Shown piece by piece: positions 10,985 to 24,671 of a DNA stretch of 64,000 bases (position 1 is the first letter of the stretch; every line of letters starts with the position of its first letter). A model generated the notes under the pieces. It did no database searches and was not told the DNA's origin. It saw only the letters and a program-made list of their open reading frames with translations. Location of the stretch: contig NC_092354.1 in the NCBI RefSeq assembly GCF_963676685.1, positions 74,537,335-74,601,334 on the forward strand, read 5' to 3'. Position numbers and translations under genes: made by a program. Origin of the DNA: Mytilus edulis (Eukaryota; Mollusca; Bivalvia; Mytilida; Mytilidae).

Positions 10985-11810
10985 AATTGAATCCAACACT
11001 GAAAAAAACAAAATTATAACTTATATCACTCAAACTCTACTTTGAAAGATACATAAATTGTTTGGGATAGCTGCAAATATTACGATTAAGTTAAAATTTA
11101 AAACGTATATGGCCCTTACAGTAATAAGCATTTCTTGTTTAACATGCATACGAAAAATACGTATTAGAATTCCGCACATTCACAGAAATGTGTCCAGTTG
11201 TGTTGCATCATTTACTTTGACTGATAGTTAACACTTGATGGCAAGTACTACATTTCAACATTAATGAGTCAATTGAGTTACAACGTCATCTTACTGTTTA
11301 AGCTTTGGATAGCAGTGTCCACGAAACAAAACACAATTAGCAATCACAGTAAAATATTTTCACAACAATCTTACAATTATATGGAATATGAATGAGTGTA
11401 AGTAGTATCATCGGTTATGGTTGGTTACTCTTCTTAGTATTCTTACAGTATCGTGTGAAGCAACATACTACAATTAACCTAGTAATGAGTGTGAATAATG
11501 ACAATGTTTCGTATAATGAGTTATGAGTGACTTTTCAGAAGAATAATGTTGTTACTTTAGCTCCAACATTTAGAAACTGTCTGTGACACTTTTTGAATCC
11601 GCGATGATGAAGGAAACAAAATTATAGCCATAATAAGTAATAGCATTAACGGTATCAATTCTCCTGCACCAGATGCGCATCAAGTAACTCTTAAACAATG
11701 TAAAGGTTTTCCCTATTTATTTTGTAAAATATACACACATAGAGATTCAGAGTTCTTTGAAAAGCTTTACATAGGTTTCCAACTAACATGATTCTTTATC
11801 ATTAACCTCA
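10985..11810. repeat. Diverged non-coding duplication, copy S2
   Basis: Second copy of the segment at 4880-5690, with the same landmarks in the same order. Around 11650-11690 it holds a small foreign piece (cattaacggtatcaattctcctgcaccagatgc-like) that also starts the repeat at 35785, so a repeat fragment entered only this copy. The stretch just before (10760-10985) is similar to 14440-14640. Confidence 0.7.
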
Positions 11811-11869
11811 CTTTTGATCGTATATTTTAGTTTAAATGCAAGGTGGCACATTCACCATTTTTGACATAA

Positions 11870-12000
11870 AACAATCCCTAATCAAGTCATGAATATGACA
11901 GTTGTTATACATTCCTTTGATGTGTTTGATATGTTTGGGCTTTTGATTTTGTCATTTTGATTGGGGATTTTCCTTTTTAAATTTTACTCGGAGTTTTACT
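11870..12000 (+). repeat. Fragment of dispersed repeat C (retroelement 3' tail)
   Basis: Words such as caagtcatgaatatgacagttgt, tttgatgtgttt, gattggggattttcctttt and ctcggagttt match the 3' tail that follows the reverse-transcriptase remnant at 57.5-58.9 kb. Confidence 0.65.
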
Positions 12001-12699
12001 TTTAAATACGATGCACAAGTATAAATTAGGAATATTTTTCTTGATAAGAAAATGTACTTGTGTGGCACTATTTAATACATCCTTTAATTTCGTATATACC
12101 TTCCTAAATATTTACCTACATACATATGATCACGCGTCCCTGTCGTTAAAATTGTGACACTTTTATTACACAATAGTATCGTCTTTCCTTCGTTAATATT
12201 TTTTTTTCGAAGGAAACCTTAATTTTTTAAACAAGACAAGTTGAAAACTTTAATCAATAAGAATGCGAGAATATTGTATTACAATACATAGTCAATTACC
12301 AATAAACATCTTATCATACAGGAACAAAATACTATACTTGATCTATAATTTGTCATTGTTTAAACTATATAACAAAATCGATAAATATTTAGAAGCATAA
12401 TGACAAGAGTAGTGGAAACTGAATAATAGAGTAAATTTTCCTAGGATCATAAATCTGCACAAAATCATCAGAACAGAACGACATTAGTACTTGGTCTGTA
12501 ATTTGTAACTATAAACCTTCAGACTAATTTCCAAATCAATATCTTGAAGAATAACCTAAAACAAGGTGAAAAAATGAAAATTCGAATGCCCATAATGTTT
12601 CGCAACAATCAGATGGGAACAAATTTTGAACTTAATATATAAACTGCCATGATAACACTATATAGATATAAAAAGATGTGGAAGTAGTAACTCACGATC

Positions 12700-13650
12700 C
12701 ATGTTACAATATTCAACTAATAAACCATTATATTTCAAAAGAAAATTTAATTGTACTTTATTTATACTTTACTTTGAATGACACGTATATTGTTTGAGAC
12801 AGCTCAAAATCATTACGATTCAAATTAAATATATAAAACGTATATGTCCTTACAGTAATATATTTTTCGTGTTTTGCATCCAATACACAAATATGTATTA
12901 GAATTTGACACATTCTAAGAAATGTGTCCAGTTTCATGCATGTTGAATCATTTACTAATACTGATGGTTCACATGTATTTCTCTTCTCTAGTAATTTGTC
13001 AATTTAGTTGTCATCTCACTGTTTCAACTTTGAAAAGCAGTGTCATTGGAAAACACAAATCAAAAACAGTTTTTTTAAACAAGAATTTTGAAATTATTTG
13101 AACCAATTGAGAATAAGGAGTGTCATTAACGATATATGGCAACTGTGCGAGGGTTGTATAGCCCGATAATGTCGTTAAAAACTTCCATTTGTTGTAAAGA
13201 TATGTAGTGTTATCTACTCATCGGATATGTTTATTACTCTTCTTAGTATTTTTAATGTATCCAATGAAGTAACAATTTACCTAACGACTAAAAATATGCG
13301 CAACCTGTATAATTGAAGTTGTGAATAACAAATACGAAAGAGTAAGTTATTCGGTGTGATAGTAAATATGACACAATGAGTTTTACCTGAATTGTCCGAA
13401 GACTGGTTAGTTTGGTACTTTAGCTACTACATGTATATACTGTTTGTGTAACTTTTTGAATCCGCGATGATGAATGAAACAAAATCATATTTATAATTAG
13501 TAACTCCCGAACTCTTGCACAATGAAAATATTTACCTTATCAATTTTGTAAAATATGCACGCATAGAGCTTCAGAGTTCTTTGAAAAGCTTTAAAAATCA
13601 ATAAAGGGGGTCAAACTAACATGATCCATTATCTTGACCTTTTTTTCTAA
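12700..13650. repeat. Diverged non-coding duplication, copy S3
   Basis: Third copy of S1 and S2, closest to S1: ccattatrtttcaaa, tactttactttgaatga, tttgcatccaata and tcaaactaacatratccattat are all shared. It is preceded at 12590-12710 by a stretch similar to 1430-1545 (tgccatgataacactatatagatata), which ties this region to the left end of the window too. Confidence 0.7.
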
Positions 13651-14703
13651 ATGACATTTTCCCCAAAGACAATGCATAACGTCAGATGGGTACAAAACCT
13701 TTAATTACAGAGTTGGCGCTACAAATATGTTGTACAATATATCAATGGTGTTTCTATCCATAAAGAGATGGTGAAATTTATTTGCTCAAATTAACTAGCA
13801 TTGTATTTGTAATCATTGTTGAAGTTTTTAAATTAAAAATAATATGTTTCAACATTCAAGAACAAGAAAAAGATTTTTCTACATTGTACATATGTGACAT
13901 CAGTCAAAATATTTAAAAATAAAAAACGCTGCTTACAGTTCAGATAGTGTTTTCATCATTGACAAGATTTGGCAAAATAATTTGAACATCTAAGCGTGAA
14001 TTAAAATATACGTTTTTGTTTCTATACATTCATTCAGTGGTTATTAGTCAACGTTGACTAGCCATAAAGACCTCGCATTGTCTTTAGATGCCATTTATGG
14101 ATTCTAAATATATAACACCGACAAAAAAATCTTTAGCAATCAATTGTTACCCAATTGTTTATTGTACCATATAAAAAATGTTAAATATCGTATTCACAAA
14201 ATGTCATGACAAATAAACTAAAATACATTATATATTAGAAAAAAATATAAGTTTACAAATGAATATTTTATGTGTTTCATGTTGTTTCTACGAAATGGAG
14301 ATAATCGTATTTGAAGATTAATAATTTTTTTTGTCAAATTGTTCACTTGTTGAAATAAATATATTTGAATTTAATCAATTTTCATCCGATTGAAAAAGCT
14401 TGGTTTACATAGATACTAGTTATCAATGGTAATTGTGAATTCATCAACTCGATACGAAACGTGGGAAATATCACAAATTTTACAACAGCAAATGCCCACG
14501 CCTCTTTGCCGAATTGTGAATACATTAAAATTGAAATCATATCTCAAAGACAAATCAAATATATTTAAATACATAAAGACATAAGAGTTGCAAGAAAAAA
14601 ACACAATGAAATACTCACTTTGTTTTGAAAGGTGCTCATCTGAAAAACGACAAAAGGAAAATTAAATCTTACATTATTTGTACTCAACTTTGAATGATAC
14701 TGA
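13650..14703. repeat. Non-coding; partial duplication copy S4 at its end
   Basis: 13650-14160 shows nothing recognisable. 14200-14420 is similar to 15290-15510 (cgaaatggagataatcgt, gttgaaata..atatttga). 14440-14703 matches 10760-11050, so it is a partial fourth copy of the S series. It is cut off at about 14703, where repeat D sequence begins. Confidence 0.55.
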
Positions 14704-15240
14704 ATCGGTGTATTAACCCATGTCAGATTTGCTCTAAATGCCTTGGTTTCAGAGATATAAGCCAAAATCTCCATTTTACACCCTGTGTTCTATTTTAAGC
14801 CATGACGGCAATCTTGGTTGGTTGTCCGGGTCATTGGACACATTTTGTAATTAGTTATCAAAGGTACCAGGATTATAATTTAGTACGCCAGACGCGCGTT
14901 TCGTCTATATAAGACTCATCAGTGACGCTCATATCAAAATATTTATAAAGCCAAACAAGTACAAAGTTGAAGAGCATTGAAGATCTAAAATTCCAAAACG
15001 TTGTGCAAAAAACGACTAAGGTCTATGTCTGGGATAAGAAAAACAAGATACCTCAATGATGATTGTGGCCAAGTGTGGTTAGAGTTAGCCCAGTGGTTTC
15101 AGAGGAGAAGACTTTTGTAAAAGTAAAAGACGACAGACGACGACAGACGACGGATGGACGACGACGAGGACGGACGACGGAGGCCAAGTGATGAAAAAAC
15201 CTCAATTGGTTCGGGCAAGGTGAGATAAAAAGGTTAAGCT
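14690..15240 (+). repeat. Repeat D copy split by repeat A
   Basis: 14690-14853 and 15044-15240 are the two halves of one copy of repeat D. The landmarks are ccatgtcagatttgctctaaatg, ccatcttggttggttg, gatgattgtggccaagt, cagaggagaagacttttg, a GACGGA-rich stretch and a ggttcgggcaaggtgag end. Repeat A (14854-15043) sits between them. Order of events: D entered the S4 duplication, then A entered D. Confidence 0.8.
14854..15043 (+). mobile_element. Dispersed repeat A, copy 3, nested in repeat D
   Basis: The best preserved copy, about 190 bases. It starts near gttatcaaaggtaccaggat and ends near gggataagaaaaa. Because it interrupts another known repeat, both its borders can be read: ...cattttgtaattagt before and acaagatacctcaatgatg after. 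Short non-autonomous element; no coding capacity. Confidence 0.8.
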
Positions 15241-15499
15241 TATGCTGGATATATTTCAACATTAAAGAATTCACAAAATGCCTTTACAAATTAATTAAAC
15301 AACTTTATGTTTTAGAAAAACAAATCTAAGTCTGAAAATAAATTAAATGTGTTTTAGGTTGTTCCAACGAAATGGAGATAATCGTGATAGAATTTTGTTT
15401 CATATGGTAAAATTGTTCGATTGTTGAAATAGATATATTTGATTTTGCATACTAAATTAATTTGTATCTGATTTAACAAGCTGGTTTACATATTATGAA

Positions 15500-16285
15500 A
15501 CGCGGTTTAGAATACTACAGATAATATGGATAACAAGTAATATATTAATAAAGTGTGTGACGATTATTGTTTAGCAATGGACAACCACTGTAATTGATAC
15601 GGCATTCCTGTTTTATACTTTCATTTACTTATATAGTGTAGATGTGTTGGGTAACAAATATTTATTGTAATTTTTAATTATATCAGTTGATAATGAAAAC
15701 TTTTATTGACCTGTCTTGGCAGTTGACCATCCCTTTCATGTAAAATCAAAATCGATGTTAAAATCAACGATTTATAAGACTGAATATATATCTTTTAAAG
15801 GAAAATCCAAATGGCTGAGACCCTACATTACATTTCCCCCGTGTTTGGGTATGATATATTCTATAAACCTTAACCAAATTTTTACTTTATTCTATAAATC
15901 AATAAAAACAGGACAAAAAAGCATTTAACTTAGTCACGTGTTTATAAAACAATGGGTTTTTTTACAGTCATATTTTTTGGCAAATCAGATGAAAGGGTCT
16001 CTAAATCAGCTAATATGTAATGAACACTTTTTGTCATTTCAGTTTATTTCTACATGTTCTATGAATTATTGTTTTTTACCTTAATGTAAATATGTTAAGT
16101 ATGACGCAACACTTTTATGTCGAATACAAACATTGTTCTTAAGAATCCACAGCAACAATTATTGTACAAAATATTCATAAATTCAGGCCACTTGTAGACC
16201 ATGTAGAAAACTTTAAAAATTATTTTTTTTTTACAGATTTCAAATACCTATCGTTTAACATGCAGACATCATATGATTTTAAATA
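15500..16285. other. No feature recognised
   Basis: AT-rich and stop-rich on both strands. A 70-codon open frame at 15716-15928 has no recognisable motif. I see no element borders here. Confidence 0.4.
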
Positions 16286-16580
16286 AAGGCAAGAGTAGTT
16301 TACCGATATTCAAAAGTCCTAAATCAACAGAGAGAAAATCGAATCCAGGTTACTACTTTAAACCGAGGTACACATATCAACTATCAGAGGAAGACATGGA
16401 AACTACAGAAACACTGAAGTGCAACAAGAAACGACGCCAACATACATAGAACCGAACTATTTGATAAAAATATTTTAAAAACCAATTACCAAGCCCTGAC
16501 AACTTTTGAATCTTTGATTTGAAAATTAAAAACATAATTCTGGTTCACTATTCATTAAATTTAATCTACATTGTTTTGTC
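16285..16580 (+). repeat. Dispersed repeat B, copy 2
   Basis: Matches 10370-10730 over its length with many substitutions. The open frame of the first copy is broken here, which argues against coding function. Confidence 0.75.
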
Positions 16581-16599
16581 ATAAACCTTAATAACTTAT

Positions 16600-18955
16600 A
16601 TAATAATAAAAGAATATGAAGTGATATGATGTATCAACTATTTGTACTTTCTACGTTTTCAAGACAGAAAAGTTGACCTGACACACTCGAACATAAAAAG
16701 GTGAACTTTCTCTTCAAATCGTGTGCTTATATCTTATGACTGTTTGAAAAAGAGGTGTCATTTAAGTTAATGAAAAAAATAATAAAACAATATTTATCAC
16801 ATGATTATATCGGTTTTCGCAACAAGAAAGTCATGACTGTCACAATTATTATCAATTATTTTCCTATGACAAGATACACTGTATTAAAGCTTCGACTATA
16901 AATGGCAGGTATCAACGGTGCTTTGAATTTTCTTGATTGTTTTTCATGACTGAATAAAGGTCAATTCCCATCAAAGGATTATCTATAATGTGTTTCTGTT
17001 AGTTATTTCATAAACGTTAGTAACTTTTTCTACTTAGACATTTCAAGTACAGTATACTAAGTACGAGGTTAGTGTTAATAATTAACTCGTTGAAATTTAT
17101 TATTATTTTTTCTAAAACTAATTTGTGTCACCGAACATACAGGACAGTTTTAAATAATAGAAATGCATAACAATGATGCCAAATTTGTTTTTCTTTACTT
17201 ACTGTTTTTACTGTTACATTTATTTTGTATCATCTCTTTTCATTCGTGTACGTCAAATATACCAATAATGTATTTTTTTTAAAGTAAACACCATTCTAAT
17301 ACCAGTACTTTAAACAATCAAATACTCACGTGTGATTCTTCTCCTAGCCTCTTCTGAAATATAAGAAATATAGTTAAATAAAATTTTATTCTGTTTATTA
17401 AATACTTATTGTAATACCATTAATTTAAACAATCAAATTATCACGTATGATCCCCCTAGCCCCTTCTGGAACATAAAGTGGGGGGGGGGGGGACATAGGA
17501 AAATAAAATTTTATTCTGTTTATAAAATGATATCTTATTTAAAGTTGATAACGTTTGGTAGGTGATAACGTGCATTTTGAATGTGGTACGCTATTACAAT
17601 GTTTCGACTGTTGTTTATAAATGTACTAGTAATCATAATACATTAAAGGGAAACAAGCTACGAGATATATAAAAGAGATAAAATGTGATTTATTTTTCGG
17701 TTCAATCATTTATTAAAGTGAATATTGAAATAAAATACCGCTTTTAGCAGACAGTATGGTTCAATTTTGTCAAAATAAGCTGTGAAACATTGATGAGGAT
17801 TTAATCATTTGCCAGTGAATAATTTGACCTCATTGAATCCATATTCGCGGGAACTTCAATGTAACCCCTTAGCAAGAGATGAATACCACATGAATTGTGC
17901 TTGTTCCATTATTTAAAGGAAAAGTATGTAATTATTTAAAGGAAAAGATTGTCAACATTGTAAGTGAAACAAGGTAAATCATTTGATTGACTGATCGATT
18001 CACAAAAAAAAATCATTTGGATACACGTAAAAAACGATGATCAACATATATTTTAATCTAGAATATGAAATTAAACAGACATAGAAATTTCCAAATGCAG
18101 GAATCTGATATCTATTTATATCTATAATTATGTTTACATCGCTTATTTGGCAATCGGAACTCTTCGGGGGTTAACACGACAGTTAATTAGATGGCGTCTA
18201 GACTAAAATACACACAAAATAAAGCTACATATCATCGATCCCATGTCCGGTATATTGTTTATTCTAGACTTTTTTATTGTTTGAATTTTTGTTTGACATT
18301 TATATCAATTTTAAAAATATAAGAATTTGCGTCGAATTGGTGAACATAAATTTGACAGTTATTATTAAGAACATTTGCACATAGACGAATTGAAGCTCTA
18401 ACTTCTAGTAATTAACTAATAATTGGAGGCCTTTACTAGTTAATGCAGACAATTTTGTGCCATTCTAGTTTACTGTTATATTTATTCCTTCCTCTTTGAA
18501 ATAAGATAAATAAATAAAACTAGTTCAACGTATGTATTTTGTAAATAGGTACATGCGAGAACTGCTTCAGCTTTTAAGGAAAGAAATTTGAAGTACCTAT
18601 GGTGCCATTCAAGTTATAAAACAGAACTTACAAAACAATATTGATCACATTAATATATTTGGGTTTCCGCAACAAGATAAATAACGAACTAATTTAACAA
18701 GAGTTACGACTTTTCCCATTTAAAATTAGCACTTGGTACTTGTATTAATTTGGTTTAACTCGATGGTACCTTAATCACTATGCAATCAATTTTATCAAAA
18801 ACAAAATACATTTTAATCACGAGTTGGTTGAACGTCATGGGATAACCGTTTCACAGATAATATCGGATATGTTCCTTTAGTCGTAACTACATTACCCCTC
18901 AGCATTACCCTTCCCTTTTCACGATTGTGATCGATCTACTGAATAAGATTTTTTA
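16600..18955. other. Gene-poor, with small internal duplications
   Basis: 16760-16830 is similar to 18606-18680 (caatattkatcaca...tttycgcaacaaga). 17297-17411 and 17412-17527 are tandem copies of a ~115-base unit (aaacaatcaaa...cctagccycttctg...aaataaaattttattctg), the second with a run of about 13 G at 17479-17492. I find no coding evidence. Confidence 0.5.
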
Positions 18956-18959
18956 TCGG

Positions 18960-19205
18960 ATATGTTATAACATATGCAACACGATGGGTGTCACATGGGT
19001 AGCAAGATCTGCTTACCCTTCCCGAGCACCTGAGATCACCCCTAGTTGGTGGTGGGGTTTGTGTTGCGTAGTCTTTAGTTTTCTTTATTTTGTCTTCTGT
19101 ACTATTATTTGCCTGTTTGTCTGGGGTGTTTTAACAATTGCGGTGTCATTTTATTTTCAATCTATGAGTTTGACTGTCCCTCTGGTATCTTTTGTACATC
19201 TCTTA
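18960..19205 (-). repeat. Dispersed repeat L, reversed copy
   Basis: Reverse-complement relative of 46985-47235 and 53525-53735. Landmarks: cttcccgagcacctgagatc, accccta.ttggtggggttt, ttagttttctttattttgt and gactgtccctctggtatctt. About 240 bases, SINE-like in size and spread. The open frames of about 106 and 67 codons here are by-products of the repeat. Confidence 0.8.
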
Positions 19206-19249
19206 ATCAAAGGTATACTAAATTCTTTTTTTATACTTTTAAAATAAAA

Positions 19250-20720
19250 CAAAAGACCACTAAACAAAACGATAATTTACTTTTGCTTTACAATAAAGAA
19301 ATGGCATTATGAAGAAGACTTCACCCAAATCACGCGATATCAGCGTTAATACAAATTTGTTTGTAAAATAATTACCTCCATCTGCTTTATGTTTACTCAT
19401 TTTATTGCACTTGCTCAGTTTTAGGTTAGGTCTAAGGCTGCAAGCAAGTTATACGACTGTCTGCATTTTGCAAGTCGATAGCGAAAGTTAAAATTGGAGT
19501 TCCCCTAGTTGCTATAAATAGATTATGTAGATGGTATGATTAATGTCCAACATTTAAATAATTTAAATAAACATAACAACGAACAGAAAATTACTTTATT
19601 CACGATATATATGAGACTTTACATATTTTAATTCTAAAATCACTAACGTAACTAGTGCTGTAAAAACAAAGAAAACAACATTATACTGTACACGAAACGT
19701 CTTTAGTATTAATGTTTTGGGCACAATTAAATAATTACAATTTAATTCAAACACGAAAATTCGATGCTTTGTTACCCCCTCACGATTTTTATGATACTTT
19801 ATGTAATAATAAAAGACTATTGATATTAGAAAAAAAGTGGTGACATACAACATTAAGATTCATCATATTAAATTGAATCAAAATAGCTGTAATTTCGCCT
19901 CAACAGCTACTCTGAGTTCAAACTGATCTGTTCAGTTGGAAAAATATTAAGGCTTGGCATACACTAGATATATGAAAGTTAAATGCACTTTATGTTTCAG
20001 AAGGATAAAATCTTTTCTGGACAGTGATTGGCACTTTTGTCTTTCTTGTCCACTGTGTTACACCTTTTAACCAACATATAGTTGTGTAGATATCTATTGT
20101 CTTTCGTTTGACCATGCCAATCAATGACAATCAATATACAATACTAGACAGTTTTTACCTTAGAGGGACATCTCAAAGTTGTATCACAACTTAATGTATG
20201 TTTACATCTTCTGAAGGAACGAAAAAACAAATGCTCATAAAAATAAAATTCAAAAAAAATTCAAAAGTATTTCAACTTGTATATATCTAAAGTGAATACC
20301 GGGCATTAAAACTGGTCCAATTGCACAGATCAGTCTGTACTCAAAGTTGTTTTTGAGGTCTTAACACAACTGTTTTTGTTCATTTTGTATGATGGAAGGA
20401 CTTTCACTCTAATTAGTTAAAAACAACTTGACAATGCCATAAGCAAAAACTCTGAAAAAAAAACTATGAAAAAGACAAACTACAGTATTTACAAACACAC
20501 CATAGTAAAACCAGAGAATAAGCAATACGAATTGTATCCAAAAAATAAAACGAAAGATGATATCAGTTCCTCTATAGAGCGTTTAAACAAATATATGATA
20601 CAAAAAGTCATGCATATCGATTTTGATGCGAAAGAAATTTATCTATAGACATAGCTTATCTTAGTTTTAATGCTTGAATAATTATGCATTTGTCATTTTG
20701 ATGTATATAGACTGATCATA
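19250..20720. other. Gene-poor; diverged repeat L at 20410-20540
   Basis: No gene recognised. The plus-strand 60-codon frame at 20466-20648 falls in a diverged copy of repeat L (caatgccataagcaaaaa, aaaaagacaaactacagta, agagaataagcaatacgaa), so I do not annotate it as a gene. Confidence 0.45.
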
Positions 20721-20800
20721 GATACCAGGACTTAATTTTTATATATATACCAGACGCGCGTTTCGTCTACAAAAGACTCATCAGTGACGCTCATATAGCT
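20721..20800 (+). repeat. Repeat A fragment
   Basis: Contains gataccaggact, ccagacgcgcgtttcgtctac and agactcatcagtgacgctca. It sits just beyond the 3' end of the minus-strand retrotransposon. Confidence 0.8.
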
Positions 20801-20889
20801 TAGTACTTAAGTGTGGTATTGGATTGCTTTTGTAGAGTGCAGTTCGGTGACACATTATATAGTCGTTTTTAACTTCTAAGTTATTTTGT

Positions 20890-23800
20890 CTTTTGTAGAG
20901 AGTTCTCTTATTGAATGAATTCTTTATTTGCAAAGCAGTAGTTGCATGCAATAATGTATTATGTCGTTGTACAACATAGGAGGATAAATACTCTGTACGT
21001 TTTTGATCGAAAAAAGTACATTCCAATATATAGTGATATTCGTCACCAATTTGTCGATTTTTACATAGATGGCAAACATGGTTTTCTCTCAGTAAATTTT
21101 GTCACCTTCCTGTTTCAATCGGCAATTTGTGATTGGTCGTTCGAAATCGACAAAGAACAACGGCATCTTTAAAGTTCAAAATATTAAAATATTCCTCAAA
21201 TTCCAAGTTTTTCTTAAAAATTTTATAGTTAATAGCTTTTGACGAATTTTGAATTAGCGAATTCCAATTCTGAAGAAACTGGTCTAACAGTCTTTGCTTT
21301 ATAACAGTTTTTAACCAACCTTTATCTATAAAATTTTGTGTTTCCCATATATATGAGAAACCACAATCTTGAAATATTTTTTTTTACAAAAAGAATCCAT
21401 TTAGTTTGCATGTTAAAATGAACATTCATATGGCGAGAAAGTTGATACAATATACAGGAAAACTTTGCTTGTTTGCCGGATATCAAATTTGCCCAAAATA
21501 ATACTGCTCGAATTTTTATGTCTCTGTCAACCGGATGGCGACCTAGTTCCCCGTAAACCATATAGTTTGGTGTTGAGGATTTCAGATTTTAAAGTAATTT
21601 ACAGAATTTTAAATGTATCTTTTCTAATACCTCATTATTACTAAAACCCCATACTTCAGACCCATACAACAATATGGGCTTGACAATTTTGTCAAAAGAG
21701 CTAGCTGACATTTTATGGAAAGCTGATACATCCTTCCCATTTTCAGGACTTCGTACATGGCTTTTAAGGCCTTATCGGATAAATGTTTTTTTGTCATATT
21801 AAAATTCCCCGTTTTAGTAAAAATAATTCCCAAATAGTTACACTGCTTTACTATCTCAATGTTAGTGTTATTGTAAGAAAATCTGAGATTTTTTGGCAAA
21901 CTTCCAAAACCAAACACTAAAGCTTTGGTTTTGTCAACGTTTACTTTCAATTTCCAAACCTTACAATAATCATGAAAGGCATTGAGTTGAGTCTGCAGGT
22001 CCTGTGCTGTTACGGCCAGCAATACCGTGTCGTCTGCGTACAAACTTATAAAAAACTTTAAGTATATTTCCAATTCTCTTTCCAGATCTTCTGAAATAGT
22101 TTGAGGTCCTGTGATATTTTTACTGGCTAATAAATTTTTTAAGTCATTCAAAAATAATGAAAATAGGAAAGATGATAAGTTTTCCCCTTGTCGTACGCCA
22201 TTATCACAAGCAAAGTATTCCGAATTACAATAATTATATGATATACAAGATTTAATATCACTGTACATATTCAATATTACATTATACCTCTTACCATTTA
22301 TATTATTCAATAGCATTTTATAAAACAAACCATCTCGCCATACAGCATCAAATGCCTTCTCAAAATCTACAAAGGCACAATATAACTGCTTCTTCTTACA
22401 TTTCAACAATTCAAAAAAAGGATATAAGGTAAATATATTATCTGTAGTAGAATACTTTTGACAAAAACCACTCTGGTTTTCTTGTATGATAATAAATTCA
22501 TCTGAAAAATCATTTAATCTTTTATTTAGTATTCCAGTAAATAATTTTCCCAAGCAACTAACAATAGTGATTGGTCTATAGTTCTTTGGATCTTTAGAGT
22601 CGCCTTTATTTTTATATACAGGTTTAATAGTGCCAATAAGCCAACTCTGTGGAATATAATATTAAAAAGTTTCTCATAAATACAAATAAACTGGGTAGAT
22701 GTGGATTTTATGTATTCATTTATAATTTCGTCTTCTCCACAAGCTTTGTCATTCTTCAGTTTCTTAATGCACCGAAGAATTTCATCTTGCGAAAAAGGCG
22801 AATTTATATTTTCATTTAGCTGCCCACTTTGCATGGGATCAATGTCGGGAAAACGCACACTTTGATCATCTTCCGGTGCAGCGTTCAAGTTTTTGAAAAA
22901 ATCGTGTAATTTTCCTATATCAATATCGGGTTGCTTTTTCTTCTTTCCTTTATTTAAAATTTTCCAAAATTTTTTCGGATTGTTGCCACGCAAATTTTGA
23001 ATTTTGTTTAAAAGATCATTTCTAAACTTTCTGTTTTTGTTATCGAGAACCTTCTTATAAACTTTTTCGGCATTTAACATGTCTAAATGGTTTTGGCAAC
23101 TATTTTTAGACTTAAATCGTCTTTTTAATTTTCTATAATTTTGGCGCGCAAATTTACATTCCACATCAAACCATGGTTTATTTTTATTTCCACTTTCACC
23201 TTTATTTTTATTCCGTTTTACGGAAGAGATACCAAAAGTAGCTTGCCCATACCTGACAAAAATGTTACATTAATCACCTATAAATGTATTAATTACATTT
23301 TTATTAACATCATTCAAATCAGTATTGCAAAGTTTGTATTCTAATTCCACAATTTTTTCAACATCAATATTATTTTGAAAATCTTTTATCTTTTCAGAGT
23401 CCCATCTATTTATTTTCTTAGCAGTGTTATCATGACTATTACAATCAACATTTTCTGCATGGTCATTTACCACATTTTTATTACAATAAAAAGTGACAGA
23501 AATAGGATTATGAACATCTGACAATAATTTACTTGAATCTAAAACCTCAAAGTCCTTAAATGATTTTAGAAGTCCAGGACTGCTGATACAATAATCAACG
23601 ACACTGGCATTACGACAAGTAAATCGCCCTTTATTTTGATCCCTTCCCATTCTCCCATTTAGTATTGAAACGTCGTTACCTTTACAAAAATTCAACAGCA
23701 TATTTCCATATCTATTTTTTCCTTTATCCATGTTTACACGTTTAATAGGGAAAGACAGATCTTTAAGAGCATTAACGGGATTTTCGATAAAATCAGATAA

Positions 23801-24665
23801 ATTATTATCACCATGTTCATTTTCATCAATAATTACAAAATCATCATCACAACCTGTTCTGGCATTTAAGTCGCCTAAAAGGCATATATAATTTGAATAA
23901 TTTGAAAAGCGTAAGTATTCTTGTTCAATCTGATTTAACGCTTCATCTGATGAATGCTTAGTATATTCCGGAGGAATGTAAACACCAAAAACAACGGGTT
24001 TGTCTAAATTAAAAACTTTCCCGTTTAATTGAAACCACAGAACGTATATACCTCCTGATCGTCTGCTAGTCACCGTTTTTCTGTTTTTCATTTTAAAGTG
24101 AAAACCAGGAAAATTTATGACATCAATATCGTCCGTTTTCGTCTCAACAAAACATACGATATCGTGATTTTTAATTATATTTTCAAATTCTGGATATTGC
24201 ATTCTGGACTTTATGCCACAAAAGTTTAAACATAAAATATTAACATCATTAATGACATGATTACTGTAAAAGGTACTATTTACACTCGGTGAACAACCAC
24301 TAGTGTCATAGGCATATGAACTATTTAAATCTCTGTCGTATAAATCATTATTTAAAAAATCTTAATAGAAATTAGCAATGATTTCGGAAAAAAAATTGTA
24401 CATTTCAACTGCAGTAAAATGGTCTGTTACATTTAAATCATTACACAATTCAAAGTACGACCTTTTGTCTATGTCACATGATCGTCTACTTTCACGCTGG
24501 TCATCATTTTCATTAGGTTTAACCTGTTTGATCTTTAACATGTACAAGTATATTGTCATTATCAAGTATGGGATTAGCAATACAGTTTATATTTTCAGAT
24601 AAACAACTATTGGTATTTTTATTTATTACATTGTCATGAAATTCAGTAGTATATTGTACTCCATG
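20890..24665 (-). pseudogene. LINE ORF2 (endonuclease, reverse transcriptase), broken
   Basis: The endonuclease begins near 24250 (VNILCLNFCGIKSR) and shows VETKTD, LLGDLNARTG, VVDYCIS and SDVHNPIS motifs. In-frame TAA codons lie near 24362 and 23270; the 23164-22526 stretch is in the same frame as the endonuclease. A frameshift near 22650 leads to the RT frame 22553-21624, which has FVDFEKAFD (residues 61-69), GVRQGENLS (119-127) and the catalytic YADD (172-175). Another frameshift near 21620 leads to 21561-21322. Further down, minus-strand reading gives KDAVVLCRFRTTNHKLPIE, then HVCHLCKNRQIGDEYHYIL followed by EC, the Cys/His tail usual for such elements. At least two nonsense codons and three or more frameshifts make it non-functional. 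Confidence 0.9.
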
Positions 24666-24671
24666 GCTATG

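Noticed and set aside
14703-15043. Target-site duplication for the nested repeat A
   Set aside because: aattagt before and aacaaga after are only loosely similar, so no reliable duplication can be claimed.
18927-19312. 106-codon and 67-codon frames with hydrophobic stretches
   Set aside because: They cover a reversed copy of repeat L, and the equivalent frames in other copies differ.
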